Below, in pieces: positions 22,629-33,403 of a stretch of DNA of 64,000 nt. The notes beneath the pieces are model-generated. The model did not search any database and had not been told where the DNA came from. It worked only from the letters and a program-made list of their open reading frames with translations. Within the stretch, counting starts at the first letter, position 1; the number at the start of each line of letters is the position of its first letter. The translations under genes and the position numbers were made by a program. The stretch is from Magicicada septendecula (lineage: Eukaryota > Arthropoda > Insecta > Hemiptera > Cicadidae), in the NCBI GenBank assembly GCA_034769895.1, contig CM068369.1:423261479-423325478 (forward strand), written 5' to 3'.

Positions 22629-23848
22629 TGTAACAGTACAATAATCTCCATGTCAGAATTATGGTATGAGTGGTAACAAATTATCAGATTTTATTGTATC
22701 ACACACACACAAGCAACAGAGAACAATTTCCTTTGTGAAGAGACAACTACGCATATTCAAATAGATCACCAAGACTCCAAGGTCAGGAGCCGACGTGCAG
22801 AGATGAACGTACGACATGGCCATCCAAGTGGAAATAAATCGTAAATAGGCACTCTCATTGGTCCAGAAGACGGGACGTCATTAAAATAAGTGACGACCTA
22901 ACAGACAATGACATGACAACAGGACGTGAGCCAATTCCGAACAATAGACAATGACGTGGATGCACTAACACATACACAAAATATGTGCTTTGCATCTCCC
23001 CAGTTCCTTCCACTTCATCAAGATGTCTACACGCTAAATTTGTGGCTGGCACAGTTTCGCCAGTAAAAGTGTTCTTTTACTGATTTAAAATGTAATTAAC
23101 AGTGCAAGTAATGTAGCACAGTTAACGGCTACTTGAGATGTAATTAGATTCAGTGTAACAAGGAACAAAACAAGATTACGAGAGATGCCGAACAACTGGT
23201 CCATCAGGGAACATCGGAAGGAAGGCCGCAACTAACAATCAGGAAAGTCCAAACTAATTAACTGTTATTTTTGGGTGAAAATGAGCTCTAACTATAAATT
23301 CAGAATTTATAAAAGGTACCGATCATATAACATAGGGGAAAGAATGTGTGTGTGTGTGTGTAAGAATGTGTTTGTACTCATAAATTATTAATCAGCAAAT
23401 TGAGGCATTGGTTTCTGTCATTTATTAAAAAGAAATAATAAAGAGAGAACTGCAGTCTCTTGGAGAGGTATGGTAACAAATCAGACATACCAACAATAAC
23501 GAAATTGGTGTATTCAGTATTGATAGAGTCGTAGAAATCACGTAACTAGTAATGGTAAGATGCCATTTTACTGTATTGTAATGTAACTCAGAAAAGGTAT
23601 AAAATTAAATTCAGCATATGTCCACACTAAAGTTGTTTAAATCATTGTCTCGTATACCTCTATTATTTCTGAATCTCGCTGTAACGAAACCCTGGACCCT
23701 AGAGAAGAAATGCAATTGGAAACTAAATCATGCACCAGAATCGAGAATTTATGGTAAGTAATGTTTGTTTTTCTTTTATCGTATGTTATTATCATAAATG
23801 CAATAACAAGTAGTGATTTAGAAATGCAGTAAAAAGAGTTAGGTAACA
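22629..23848 (+). repeat. 5' LTR
   Basis: 1,220 bp with TG...CA ends. It differs from the 3' LTR at about seven base substitutions plus a small TG-repeat length change, so identity is about 99.4% by eye. Short open frames inside it appear in both LTRs and are not separate genes. Confidence 0.93.
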
Positions 23849-23850
23849 AT

Positions 23851-23870
23851 TGACGCCCAGAACAGTGACT
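23851..23870 (+). promoter_or_regulatory. Primer-binding site of the gypsy element
   Basis: TGACGCCCAGAACAGTGA begins two bases after the 5' LTR. It differs by one base from the TGGCGCCC start that many Ty3/gypsy elements use for tRNA priming. Confidence 0.65.
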
Positions 23871-24116
23871 TTATTATTATTATTGTATAGTAAGTTTGTT
23901 AACAAATGACTGACTGACTGACTGTTTGTGAACAGTTGACTTTATATAAAATTACTTTATATAAATAAGCCAGATTCAGAGACATAGAGTGACGAGATAA
24001 TTCAGAACCTAATAAGAGAGGTTATGAAGGTTATGTTGACAAAACAGAGTAAGCAGTAATTGTGTAACTAATTACAAGTAGAACGAAATAATAATCCCAA
24101 CATATAAAGTACAAAA

Positions 24117-25182
24117 ATGGCAGAAAATAATAGTAGTATGGAAATGGACAATACAGAAACAGAATCCATTTTATTGGAAAGACATGTTAGCTCAACACCT
24201 AAAACAATTGAGAATAAAATCTCGTTAGAAGATTTATTCACGCTAATTAGCGACAAATTCGAACAACAGAATGTTAAATTCAGTACATTTAATGTAAAAT
24301 TAGATAGTTTTGAGAATGAGCTCAAGAAGCAAAATACTTTACAAAATGTCAAATTAAATCAAGTAGAAGAGAAATTCGAAGAATTTGAAAATCAAATGTA
24401 TAAACATAATGTCGAAGTTAACAAGAAAATTAGTAAAATAGAGACACAGTATAATAATGTTAAAAGACAAACAGAAATTGTGAGCGAGCAAGTCCAAACT
24501 AAGATAAGTAATTTAGATGACAAAGTCAAACAAATCAATGAAACCGTTCAAAATCAAAGAGAAACCCAAAGTAGAGAAATAGAAAATAAATATGTAGAGA
24601 CAGTAGAACGATTAGAAATTAAAACTAAGAATGAAGTAAACAAGCAGTTAGAATTGAGAAATCATATTTTACAAAATAAAGTAGAACAATGTGAATCAAA
24701 TGTAGTAGACCTAACCAAAAATATTCAGACAATAGATAACACTATATCAAAACATGAAAACGATACAACAAACAAAATAAGTATGTTGCAGAATAGAGTT
24801 AAAGAAATAGATAGTTTAAGTGTGCAAAATTATAACGATGTGCATGATAGATATAACCTAGTTGAGAGTGATTTGGAGAAAATGAAAAATGAATTGCGGG
24901 GGGAGATTAACAAAAATTTAACGGGAAATACGGAAAGAGTTGTTATTACGAGAGATCTGTACAATGAAATAGAGTTAGAATTATTCAGTTACGAAAACCG
25001 CTCGATACACCCCATGCGATTTATTAATCAAACCAGGGAGTACCACCATTTTAGTAGTAGTAATTGGGAGATCCAGTTAACCAAAATAATCAGATGTTTT
25101 AAAGGTAGTGCCGTGGTATGGGCAGAAGCACACAGAATAGAGTGGGGTAACTATGAGAGGTTTGAACAAGCTTTCAAAGGAA
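24117..25182 (+). pseudogene. Gypsy Gag, N-terminal part (disrupted)
   Basis: This is the structural protein gene of the element. From MAENNSSMEMDN (24,117) about 355 codons remain before an inserted fold-back element. Residues from about 30 to 275 are one long heptad-rich coiled coil rich in Lys, Glu, Asn and Gln. It is followed by 'ENRSIHPMRFINQTREY', resembling the capsid-like start of retrotransposon Gag proteins. The open frame runs on into the insert, adding about 50 foreign residues to a stop at 25,334. Coding resumes in the same phase at 25,642. Confidence 0.8.
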
Positions 25183-25242
25183 ATCAAATATATTGGAACT
25201 TACCGTCTGCGGCTTTCCAGAAACAGCGTCTTTATAAATTTA

Positions 25243-25295
25243 CATGTTTCGGGACCCTTGTCCCATCATCAGAATTTAAAAGTAATTGTGTATCA
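25243..25295 (-). ncRNA. Hammerhead-ribozyme-like motif, left arm
   Basis: This is the reverse-strand copy of the motif at 25,542-25,594. On the plus strand it reads ACATGTTTCGGGACCC, then TTGTCCCATCATCAG. The core bases are unchanged from the right arm. Confidence 0.68.
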
Positions 25296-25541
25296 TTTAA
25301 ATATGATACACTTGTCAAACACTTAAAATATTAAAATCTAATATAAAATAACTTACTATAACATATTATAATATTTACAACGAGTACGAAGGTTACCGAT
25401 GTACATCGTATGAAAACCGACCGCGCACTAATCTATGTCTCGCTCCCACCACGACAGTAGCGCAAGGCAGTGTTGTACAATATTAGATTTTAATATTTTA
25501 AGTGTTTGACAAGTGTATCATATTTAAATGATACACAATTA

Positions 25542-25594
25542 CTTTTAAATTCTGATGATGGGACAAGGGTCCCGAAACATGTAAATTTATAAAG
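25542..25594 (+). ncRNA. Hammerhead-ribozyme-like motif, right arm
   Basis: Core CTGATGA at 25,552-25,558. Stem II is GGGAC/GTCCC with loop AAGG, and GAAA is at 25,574-25,577. The self-complementary hexamer ACATGT (25,577-25,582) forms a minimal stem III, with the predicted cut after A25,583. Stem I pairs CTTT and AAATT on the 5' side with AATTT and AAAG on the 3' side. One extra base (T25,559) sits between the core and stem II. Hammerheads with very short stem III, thought to act as dimers, are known from Penelope-like elements. Confidence 0.72.
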
Positions 25595-25641
25595 ACGCTG
25601 TTTCTGGAAAGCCGCAGACAGTAAGTTCCAATATATTTGAT

Positions 25642-26318
25642 TGAACAACACGTGGCTTGGTACTAAACATTTAGGATTTATTCCTTTTAAACATTTCAAA
25701 GGAAAGTATTGGCCAGAGGAGGAACAAGAAGCGTTGAGGAGTAAAATAATAGGTACGGGTAATTTTGGGAGCCATTCAAATAGTAACATAACAATATATG
25801 TGACACAGTTGTACAATGAAGTTAAATATTTAGAACCTCCAATTCCTTTTAAGTCTTTTGTAAGGTACGTTAGTAAGCATCTACCTCGAGAAGTCCAGAT
25901 AACACTGATGACTAAAGAGATATCGAACTTAAGCGAACTTGAAAAAGTCCTTGATATTTTGCAGAATATTAGGGATAGGGAAGTGAATAGGCGACTAACA
26001 CCGGGTAACTATAAATCGAACCAGGTAGAGTACACTTCACAAAGAAACAATTACTATGAACGTGATGTGGTGAGTAGAGATAAACATTATAAACCAGGTG
26101 AGTGGAGATGTTACAGGTGTCAGCAGGAGAATTTCCCATTCCGGCGCCAGTGTTTCAAATGTAGAACGCCTAGAGAAGGACAACAGAGGAGAGACGAGAC
26201 GAGACGAGATAAACCACAAAGCAGAGAGACACCCGACACTAGAGGAGCGGTAAGAAACCACCAGAGGCCAGATAAGGGACACCGAGGCCCCTCCACTAGC
26301 ATACACCAGGAAAACTAG
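25642..26318 (+). pseudogene. Gypsy Gag, C-terminal part with RanBP2-type zinc finger
   Basis: Coding resumes after the fold-back insert and runs to a stop at 26,318. The first part ('FIPFKHFKGKYWPEEEQEAL', 'FKSFVRYVSKHLPREVQ') is the capsid C-terminal half. Near 26,103-26,163 it encodes W-x-C-x2-C-x3-N-x6-C-x2-C (GEWRCYRCQQENF, then RRQCFKC), the pattern of a RanBP2-type zinc finger rather than the CCHC knuckle usual in Gag. An Arg-rich basic tail follows. The Met at 25,641 is not a native start, since this was internal to Gag. Confidence 0.8.
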
Positions 26319-26326
26319 AAACGACA

Positions 26327-26884
26327 GTGGTAGCCAGGACCCGACCACTGTTCAGGGAAACGCAGGAGGTCCAACCAGTCGAGGAGATACACAGCCATGT
26401 AATAAAAGCAGATATTGTTGCTGACCTGATGGAAGAAGAAAACAGTGCCAACAGCGAGGTGAGAGCAGGACTGACAGAGATTCAGGTAACTGTAGGAAAT
26501 AAGAATTTTAAAACATTGATAGATACGGGTAGCGAAATTTCCGTGATAGCAGAGAACATTTTAGCAGAATTAAGAGAGTTTAACAAAGATATTCCAATTG
26601 TACCAGTTGCAGGAGTCACGGTAATAGGAGTCACGGGTGTACGCAGTAAGAGAGTCACTAAACAAATACATTTGAATTTTCTGATAGATAATGTAGAATT
26701 TGTAAACACATTTTTGGTAGTAAGAGGGTTAAGTTTAGATGTCATACTGGGTAATGATTTTTTGCAACGAACGAACGCTGTTATAAATTTTAGAGATAAG
26801 GTGATAGAGTTAGATGGGGGTGACCGGTCGGTAAGAGTAAAATTTGAGCACATAATAAGTAGAGTTAGAACGTGCGGGGTTTAA
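26327..26884 (+). pseudogene. Gypsy aspartic protease region
   Basis: About 185 codons. 'FKTLIDTGSEISVIAENIL' carries the DTGS active-site motif (codons around 26,522-26,533), and 'SLDVILGNDFLQRTNAVI' matches the conserved ILG.DFL.. element of retropepsins. It starts 9 bp after the Gag stop in a different frame, so expression would need a frameshift or reinitiation. A stop at 26,884 separates it from the RT part, which continues in the same frame. Confidence 0.82.
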
Positions 26885-26953
26885 ATACTACAGAAGGGGG
26901 TAAGTGAGAATAATTTAGGTACCAAGGTAAGTGCATGTATAGAGACAGAATAT

Positions 26954-27340
26954 ATGAGTGAGTTGGAGAGTGAAAAGAGTAATATTAATGATGCTGTATG
27001 GGAGTTAAGGGCGGATGAATTTTGTAGTGAAGGTGAGGTGGTAAGGAGTGGCCAGCGTGCAGCGTTATGGCAGGTGATAGTGAGGTATAGAGGAGTGTTT
27101 GCCGAGGTTCCAGGAAGGGCAAGAGAGTATGAATGTGTATTACAAATAAGGGAACACACACCGTTCTTGCAAAGGAGCTACCCCGTCCCTTACTCAAAAA
27201 GAAGCGCGGTGCAGAGAGAACTCGACAGGATGGTAGAAACAGGTATAATCGAACGGTCAGTATCGCATTATTCTAATCCACTCGTAGTAGTAATCAAGAA
27301 GGATGGACGCCTACGTTTGTGTCTAGATGCCAGATCATAA
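26954..27340 (+). pseudogene. Gypsy reverse transcriptase, N-terminal part
   Basis: This segment leads into the RT. 'HTPFLQRSYPVPYSKR' and 'MVETGIIERSVSHYSNP' are the typical Ty3/gypsy RT entry motifs, then 'LVVVIKKDGRLRLCLDAR' gives the fingers motif. The frame is lost at about 27,320-27,340 and the palm continues in the next frame. Confidence 0.85.
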
Positions 27341-27759
27341 TTCCCGACAGAGAGTCACCAGAGCCTATCAACGAGATCTTCCAGAAGTTCAGTGGAGTAA
27401 AGTATATGACATCGTTGGATTTAACGGCAGGATATTGGCAAGTTCCGCTAGCAGAGGTTAGTAGGAAGTACACAGCATTCTTATTTAATGGTAAGAACTA
27501 CCAGTTTCGACGTCTACCTTTCGGATTGAACACCAGCGTCGCCAGCTTTATAAAATGTTTAGATAAAATTTTGCGGCCCAAGGACTTAGACTTTTTGACG
27601 GTCTACGTGGACGATATTTTGATTGCATCCAGGACCTTCGAGGACCATTTAGAGCACTTGGAATATGTATTGGCTAAACTAGAGGCAGGAGGACTCACAT
27701 TTGAATTGGGACAAATCAACATTTCTGCAGACACAGGTAAAATTTTTAGGATTTATTAA
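27319..27759 (+). pseudogene. Gypsy reverse transcriptase, palm
   Basis: Contains 'YMTSLDLTAGYWQVPL' (first catalytic Asp), 'FRRLPFGLNTSVASF' and 'LTVYVDDILIAS', the intact YVDD catalytic site at 27,604-27,615. It lies between two frameshifts: near 27,330 upstream and near 27,700 downstream, after which the connection continues in another frame ('FLGFINTPEGI'). Confidence 0.87.
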
Positions 27760-27844
27760 CACGCCTGAAGGAATCTCAGCGAACCCCGACAAAGTCGAAT
27801 CAATCATGCGTTTCCCTGAACCGAGGAATGTGAAACAATTAAAG

Positions 27845-28568
27845 TTTCCTTGGGTTATGTAATTTCTACCGGAAATTTCAGCAGAACTATGCAGATTTAA
27901 CCACAAGATTGAGCGCAGTACTCCAGAAAACCAAACAATGGAAATGGGGAGAGAAGGAGCGCACAGCATTTGAAGAAATAAAGAGGAAATTCAGTCAAAT
28001 GGTAATGATGAACCACCCAGACTTCGAGAAAGTATTTTATTTACAAACGGATGCGAGCAATGTGGCCATCGGTGCAGAATTATACCAAGAAGGCGAGGAC
28101 AAGGAGCATAAGGTAATAGCATTTGCAAGTAGATCATTAATTCAGGCAGAGAAGAACTATACGACGACGGAGAAGGAGTTATTGAGAATAGTGTTCGCCG
28201 TTGGAAAGTTTCGAACATACATTCTAGGAAATCGCACAGTAATTAGGACGGACCACAAAGCTTTATCATTTTTAAACACATGTAAACTTGCTCATAGCCG
28301 TCTAACCAGATGGGTACTGATATTACAGGAATATAATTTTGAGTGGGAATATACCAAGGGATCGGAAAACAAGATACCGGACACTCTGTCAAGGATAGAC
28401 ATGCTGCACAACAGAACAGGTAGAGATTTAAAGGAAATCGAGATTTTTAAGATCAGCCGAGAGGATAGAATTTTTGGAGCGGAGATGAGAGACATCCGGA
28501 CCATGCAACGAGCAGAGGACAAGTCAGGTAAGGTTATAGAGAGTTTAGAAAAGGAGGTAAGTGGATGA
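27845..28568 (+). pseudogene. Gypsy RNase H region
   Basis: After a further frame break near 27,845, the connection domain leads into RNase H: 'YLQTDASNVAIGAELYQ' (catalytic Asp), 'EKNYTTTEKELLRIVFAV', 'YILGNRTVIRTDHKALSFL' and 'KGSENKIPDTLSRID'. The open piece starts at Met 27,909. It ends 'KVIESLEKEVSG' with a stop at 28,566-28,568, where the integrase should begin. Confidence 0.86.
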
Positions 28569-28780
28569 AATATGAAATAGGACAGTTGGTATTGGTGAAG
28601 AGGCATGATCTGTCGAATGCACAGGAGAAGGAAATTAAGAAGTTCTTTCTGCTGTACGAAGGGCCTTATGAGGTAATTGAAATCAAAATGCAGAATGCCT
28701 ATGTACTACGGGATAGGGAGACTAAAGAAATAGTGGGTACACAAAATGCTAGCAATTTGAAGTTGTACTGGACAGCATAG
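28565..28780 (+). pseudogene. Integrase C-terminal domain only (core deleted)
   Basis: 71 codons with 'EIGQLVLVKRH' and 'FFLLYEGPYEVIEI', the GPY/F module at the end of gypsy-type integrases. No HHCC zinc-binding domain and no DDE catalytic domain exist between the RNase H end and this piece, though about 1 kb of them is expected. The deletion junction is at about 28,560. The element could not integrate by itself. Confidence 0.82.
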
Positions 28781-28822
28781 AAATAACATTGGGTACCTGA
28801 TTAGATGTGTGAATGAGAATTC

Positions 28823-28885
<63 letters not shown>

Positions 28886-30570
28886 GTGTATTCCAAGAAC
28901 AAATCATTTCTTTGAAAATGTGAAGTAGAATATGTTAAAATTGTTATGATTGTAGAAATGAGTATTGTTGATTTCCATCTGAAAACAAAGAAATATGTGT
29001 ATGTAAGGTAAGAAGAGCAGGTGATCCATTGTTGTCATTCCTATCTTGTTATAGCAGTGAATATAGTTGTGAAAAAAGGTAAAGCTCGAACCTGTAAAGT
29101 GTCTATATGAAAATTTTAAATAATTAACGAACTTGTTTTTGAGCAAGAGTGAAGAGCATTTTGTAGTTAGGTGGTGTTAGTATATTATAAGTCAAAATTG
29201 GACTGTGAGACAGCTGATGTCTGAGGAGTTAGAGTATAAGTAACCGGCTAGGACAGTAGTGACATGTACTACTGTAGCTAGTGAAATGGGTTGATGAGCA
29301 ACACAGAGAATGCTGCCATCATCGGAGGCCTCATATGGGCGTAAATGCACGGTGCACTTTGAATGTCATTCATATTATATGTGGTTTTAATTGTGCATTG
29401 TATCAATATTGTAAAAGTAAAACATGTAAATGAGATCAATTTCCCCGACTTTTCGGGCGATTACTGCCTTACCAGCACTAATCGTGGTTTTGGCGAGCGG
29501 TCAGCTATGGCCATTATTTAAGTCCCTTGACCATAGCTGTCTTGAAATTGGTGTAAAATGGAAATTAACAGGGGGGTATACCTAGGGGGGAAATTCCCCG
29601 GAACTATGGAACAGTGGCTGCCACTCTGTTCAAAGAGGAACAGCAGAGCCAGGTGGTAGAACCGTTTAAGGGCGTGTGATCATATAGTTTTAGATATTAT
29701 TATATCTTGTTGTTTAAATGTGAAGCCAACACAAGGACAAAGGAGATGACAATTCCTCCACCATTACAGTCCTTGCAGAGGCACCCGAGCGCTACAGTTC
29801 GGTTTGGGGGGCAATAGAGTGTGTGGTTAGGAGGTCGTTACAGGGGTAATGACGATAACAAGTGTTGAAATATAGTAGATTTTAAAGTTGGAAGTCTAAA
29901 GTTACAAATGAAGTTCAAAAAAAAAAATATTATAGTAAGCTGCCATTTACAAAATAGAAGAAGTGAATCTAAGTTGAGTAACAAAATTGAAATAATAAAA
30001 GTGTCTGCCATGATAGTTGTAAGCTGAATTTATAGAAATAATTAGGTGAAGGTATTTTGGGGGTATATTAAAGAATTGTTGATGTATTGTGTTATGTGTA
30101 GTTATATTTTTTTTCTCTTAGGGAGTAGATTGATTTTAGTGTGGATGAAAATCAGTTTTGAATTCTTGTTGTTTTGGAGAGATTAATTGAACAAGCCAAT
30201 GCCTCAGACACAAACCAATGCATCTAAAAGGGAACATATCAGCTGTAGATATGTAAGTGTACTAGACCACTATTTTAAATTTTGTATGCAATGTTTCAGA
30301 GTTTTGTGGTGTTGTGACCGCAGTCCTGGGCTGGCTGGAGCGTCAGAACAGGAATGTAGAGTGCCTCATGGCCTTATGGTGTAGGGATCTCTCAGGAGAA
30401 GTCCAGTAAGGTCAGAGGGTGCGATCAGCATCATTGGACCAAGGGTAAGTAATGATAAAATTTTTTTGGTAACGTTACAGGGGGTTGTGGTGACATATCT
30501 GAACCGATCCTTTTAGTAAAAGAGTGAATGAGTCAATGAAAGTTTTTATGTTTCGACATAAAATCTTTCC
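28781..30570 (+). other. Long non-coding 3' region of the gypsy element
   Basis: About 1.8 kb between the integrase tail and the polypurine tract has no convincing reading frame. An envelope-like gene was looked for and not recognised. It contains an A-run plus (TA)n repeat and short purine-rich stretches. Confidence 0.6.
28823..28882. repeat. A-run followed by (TA)n microsatellite
   Basis: About 16 A residues then about 43 bp of TA repeats, inside the 3' region of the gypsy element. Confidence 0.95.
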
Positions 30571-30581
30571 TTGAGGGGGTT
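30571..30581 (+). promoter_or_regulatory. Polypurine tract
   Basis: The purine-rich TTGAGGGGGTT lies directly before the 3' LTR start TGTAACAG, where plus-strand priming is expected. Confidence 0.6.
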
Positions 30582-31799
30582 TGTAACAGTACAATAATCT
30601 CCATGTCAGAATTATGGTATGAGTGGTAACAAATTATCAGATTTTATTGTATCACACACACACAAGCAACAGAGAACAATTTCCTTTGTGAAGAGACAAC
30701 TACGCATATTCAAATAGATCACCAAGACTCCAAGGTCAGGAGCCGACGTGCAGAGATGAACGTACGACATGGCCATCCAAGTGGAAATAAATCGTAAATA
30801 GGCACTCTCATTGGTCCAGAAGACGGGACGTCATTAAAATAAGTGACGACCTAACAGACAATGACATGACAACAGGACGTGAGCCAATTCCGAACAATAG
30901 ACAATGACGTGGATGCACTAACACATACACAAAATATGTGCTTTGCATCTCCCCAGTTCCTTCCACTTCATCAAGATGTCTACACGCTAAATTTGTGGCT
31001 GGCACAGTTTCGCCAGTAAAAGTGTTCTTTTACTGATTTAAAATGTAATTAACAGTACAAGTAATGTAGCACAGTTAACGGCTACTTGAGATGTAATTAG
31101 ATTCAGTGTAACAAGGAACAAAACAAGATTACGAGAGATGCCGAACAACTGGTCCATCAGGGAACATCGGAAGGAAGGCCGCAACTAACAATCAGGAAAG
31201 TGCAAACTAATTAACTGTTATTTTTGGGTGAAAATGAGCTCTAACTATAAATTCAGAATTTATAAAAGGTACCGATCATATAACATAGGGGAAAGAGTGT
31301 GTGTGTGTGTGTAAGAATGTGTTTGTACTCATAAATTATTAATCAGCAAATTGAGGCATTGGTTTCTGTCATTTATTAAAAAGAAATAATAAAGAGAGAA
31401 CTGCAGTCTCTTGGAGAGGTATGGTAACAAATCAGACATACCAACAATAACGAAATTGGTGTATTCAGGATTGATAGAGTCGTAGAAATCACGTAACTAG
31501 TAATGGTAAGACGCCATTTTACTGTATTGTAATGTAACTCAGAAAAGGTATAAAATTAAATTCAGCATATGTCCACACTAAAGTTGTTTAAATCATTGTC
31601 TCGTATACCTCTATTATTTCTGAATCTCGCTGTAACGAAACCCTGGACCCTAGAGAAGAAATGCAATTGGAAACTAAATCATGCACCAGAATCGAGAATT
31701 TATGGTAAGTAATGTTTGTTTTTCTTTTATCGTATGTTATTATCATAAATACAATAACAAGTAGTGATTTAGAAATGCAATAAAAAGAGTTAGGTAACA
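30582..31799 (+). repeat. 3' LTR
   Basis: 1,218 bp, nearly identical to the 5' LTR. It is followed by the ATCC target duplication, and then the Tigger coding sequence resumes. Confidence 0.93.
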
Positions 31800-32640
31800 A
31801 TCCAATGTATTCATCTTCCTGCTAACATGACAAGCTTACTACAATCAAGACATCATTGAGTGTTTTACAAGGTGGTATAGAAAGACTCTGCAGTGATGAA
31901 ATAAGATCTAATATATATATGAACAATGCCGAATATACAAACATGTAAAAGAAAAGGACCACGAAAATCTATTGAACATCATGATGGACTTCAAAAATCA
32001 TATAACATTTGAAATATTGTGGCAAAATTAAAATCAACATACAGTAATCAGCTGATAAAATATATAGAATGGAATGTAAACATAAACACTCTGTAACAAA
32101 ATCAGTTCTCGAGAAACTCTGGACACCGACGTACGTATCACGTTCATTAATCAATGACTATGAATTCGTTTTTGTAAATAGTGGCTGTTTTACGATATTG
32201 TGGCCACAAGTGCAGTGTATATGACCTGACGATGGTCTATGACTGAAATTGATCGTGTTTAAGAATGTAATTAAAACTTTATTGCGAATCATATGTATGG
32301 TACCTTTAGGCTATGAACAATAAATACATTACAATAGAAAATTGAGATTATAGGTACCATTAGTAAACAATAACTGTGTGTATATTATAATTCATCATTA
32401 TCATTAGCTACAGAAACTAATGATGAAAAAGATGACCAGCCAATAAAACCTGCAATCTCTCATAAGGAGGGCACTCAATCACTGACTACAGCAATCAAGT
32501 GGTACACAGGCCAAGATGAAGCAGAACTGCCTAAATAATTTCACTGCACCAAATACATAATTTGGCTCTTGAAAAGTATGGTCGACAGAAAAGCCAGAAG
32601 CGCAGATTTTTTTCACAATCATTAAACAAATTTTTTGCAA
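31800..32640 (+). pseudogene. Tigger transposase, C-terminal part
   Basis: The plus strand resumes with 'IHLPANMTSLLQS', matching the 'FLPPNTTSLIQPMDQG' segment of pogo-family transposases. Near 32,460-32,570 it ends with 'AIKWYTGQDEAELPK', then a stop, and 'VDRKARSADFF', resembling the family's C-terminus. Stops and frameshifts are frequent. Confidence 0.65.
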
Positions 32641-32847
32641 TTACAGTGCTTAACTTGTTTGGGTTTGAAAATTTCAAGCAATAAATATGTTCGAGCATAA
32701 CATTAGTACTGTACAATGCTAGTGTTGTAATAAAACATTTTATATTGTCTTTAATGGGTTTGTTTCTTACTCCCTCACTAATTCGTCTACTTCACTAATT
32801 TGTCACCCCTTTGGTCCCATAGGTGATGGATAAGTGAGGTTCTTCTG

Positions 32848-33403
32848 TATCTTCAGGATTTTTTCAGTTTCTACTCTTGTCAATTCAGCTTTATTCTTTT
32901 TCCCATACGTACTAAACCAGACAAACTTATAATTTTTTTTGTTTTTTGAATAACCCATACTTGTAGTTGAGAGAACTGCTATGCCATTATTAAACATTGT
33001 ATTTTCCCTTCAAACATAATTAATTTTTTTTAATATGAGTATTCTAAATGTATATTTCTTTACAAATAAGAGCTGTAAATTCCAAATGTTTACATTTGTA
33101 TATACAGTATTTCAATACATTACTTGAAAAAAGAAATTTGTACCTCACCAGAACTGTGTTGAAATGGAATTCTTAACTCTGTTTTAATATCATTTTAATT
33201 CTCATTCTTGGGTCAAATGTAAACTGATGCAATATGTTAATTCTATTTATAACTACACATTGCCTAATAAAACTGTAATGTTTGTTTCAAAACTGTAATG
33301 CCACTGCTGAATTAATGTGCAGATTTCTCAGTAATGAATGCTTTCCATAAAGCATTCCGGTAAAAAAAATTACCATACTTAATGTTTTAACAAAACATAT
33401 TAC
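32848..33403. other. Intron, AT-rich
   Basis: No feature was recognised between the Tigger right end and the 101-bp dynein exon. Confidence 0.5.

Larger units (their letters stand above)
25183..25641. mobile_element. Penelope-type fold-back insertion (copy D) in Gag
   Basis: Two arms of about 163 bp (25,183-25,345 and 25,480-25,641) are near-perfect inverted copies around a 134-bp spacer. Each arm contains a hammerhead-ribozyme-like motif in opposite orientation. No GIY-YIG or RT coding is present. The arrangement resembles the inverted arms of copies B and E, so it is probably a non-autonomous Penelope-like end structure. Arm identity is high, which fits a recent insertion into an already young retrotransposon. 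Confidence 0.75.
22629..31799 (+). mobile_element. Gypsy-type LTR retrotransposon, young but defective (9.17 kb)
   Basis: It has two near-identical LTRs (22,629-23,848 and 30,582-31,799), each starting TGTAACAG and ending GTAACA. A 4-bp ATCC duplication occurs on both sides. A primer-binding-type site, Gag, protease, RT, RNase H and the integrase C-terminus follow in Ty3/gypsy order, with a purine-rich tract before the 3' LTR. The integrase zinc-binding and catalytic core are missing. Pol is frameshifted at least three times and Gag is split by a fold-back insert. No envelope gene was recognised. It lies inside the Tigger transposase gene. Confidence 0.92.
20415..32847 (+). mobile_element. 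Tigger/pogo-type DNA transposon, split by later insertions
   Basis: Left end CAATGGAACCTCACTAATTC (20,415) and right end, read inward on the minus strand, CAGAAGAACCTCACTTATCC (from 32,847) are imperfect inverted repeats of Tigger type, each next to a TA. Broken plus-strand transposase lies at 20,780-21,096, 22,310-22,628 and 31,800-32,640. The element itself is about 2 kb. The rest is an unclassified insert (about 21,097-22,310) and a gypsy-type retrotransposon (22,629-31,799) sitting inside the DDE coding region. Confidence 0.82.

Noticed and set aside
22855-23052. 65-codon minus frame found twice (also 30,808-31,005)
   Set aside because: It lies in both LTRs and is duplicated only because the LTRs are. 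No recognisable domain.
24117-25334. 405-codon ORF as an intact coiled-coil protein
   Set aside because: Its last 50 or so codons come from the inserted fold-back element. It is a disrupted Gag, not a host gene.
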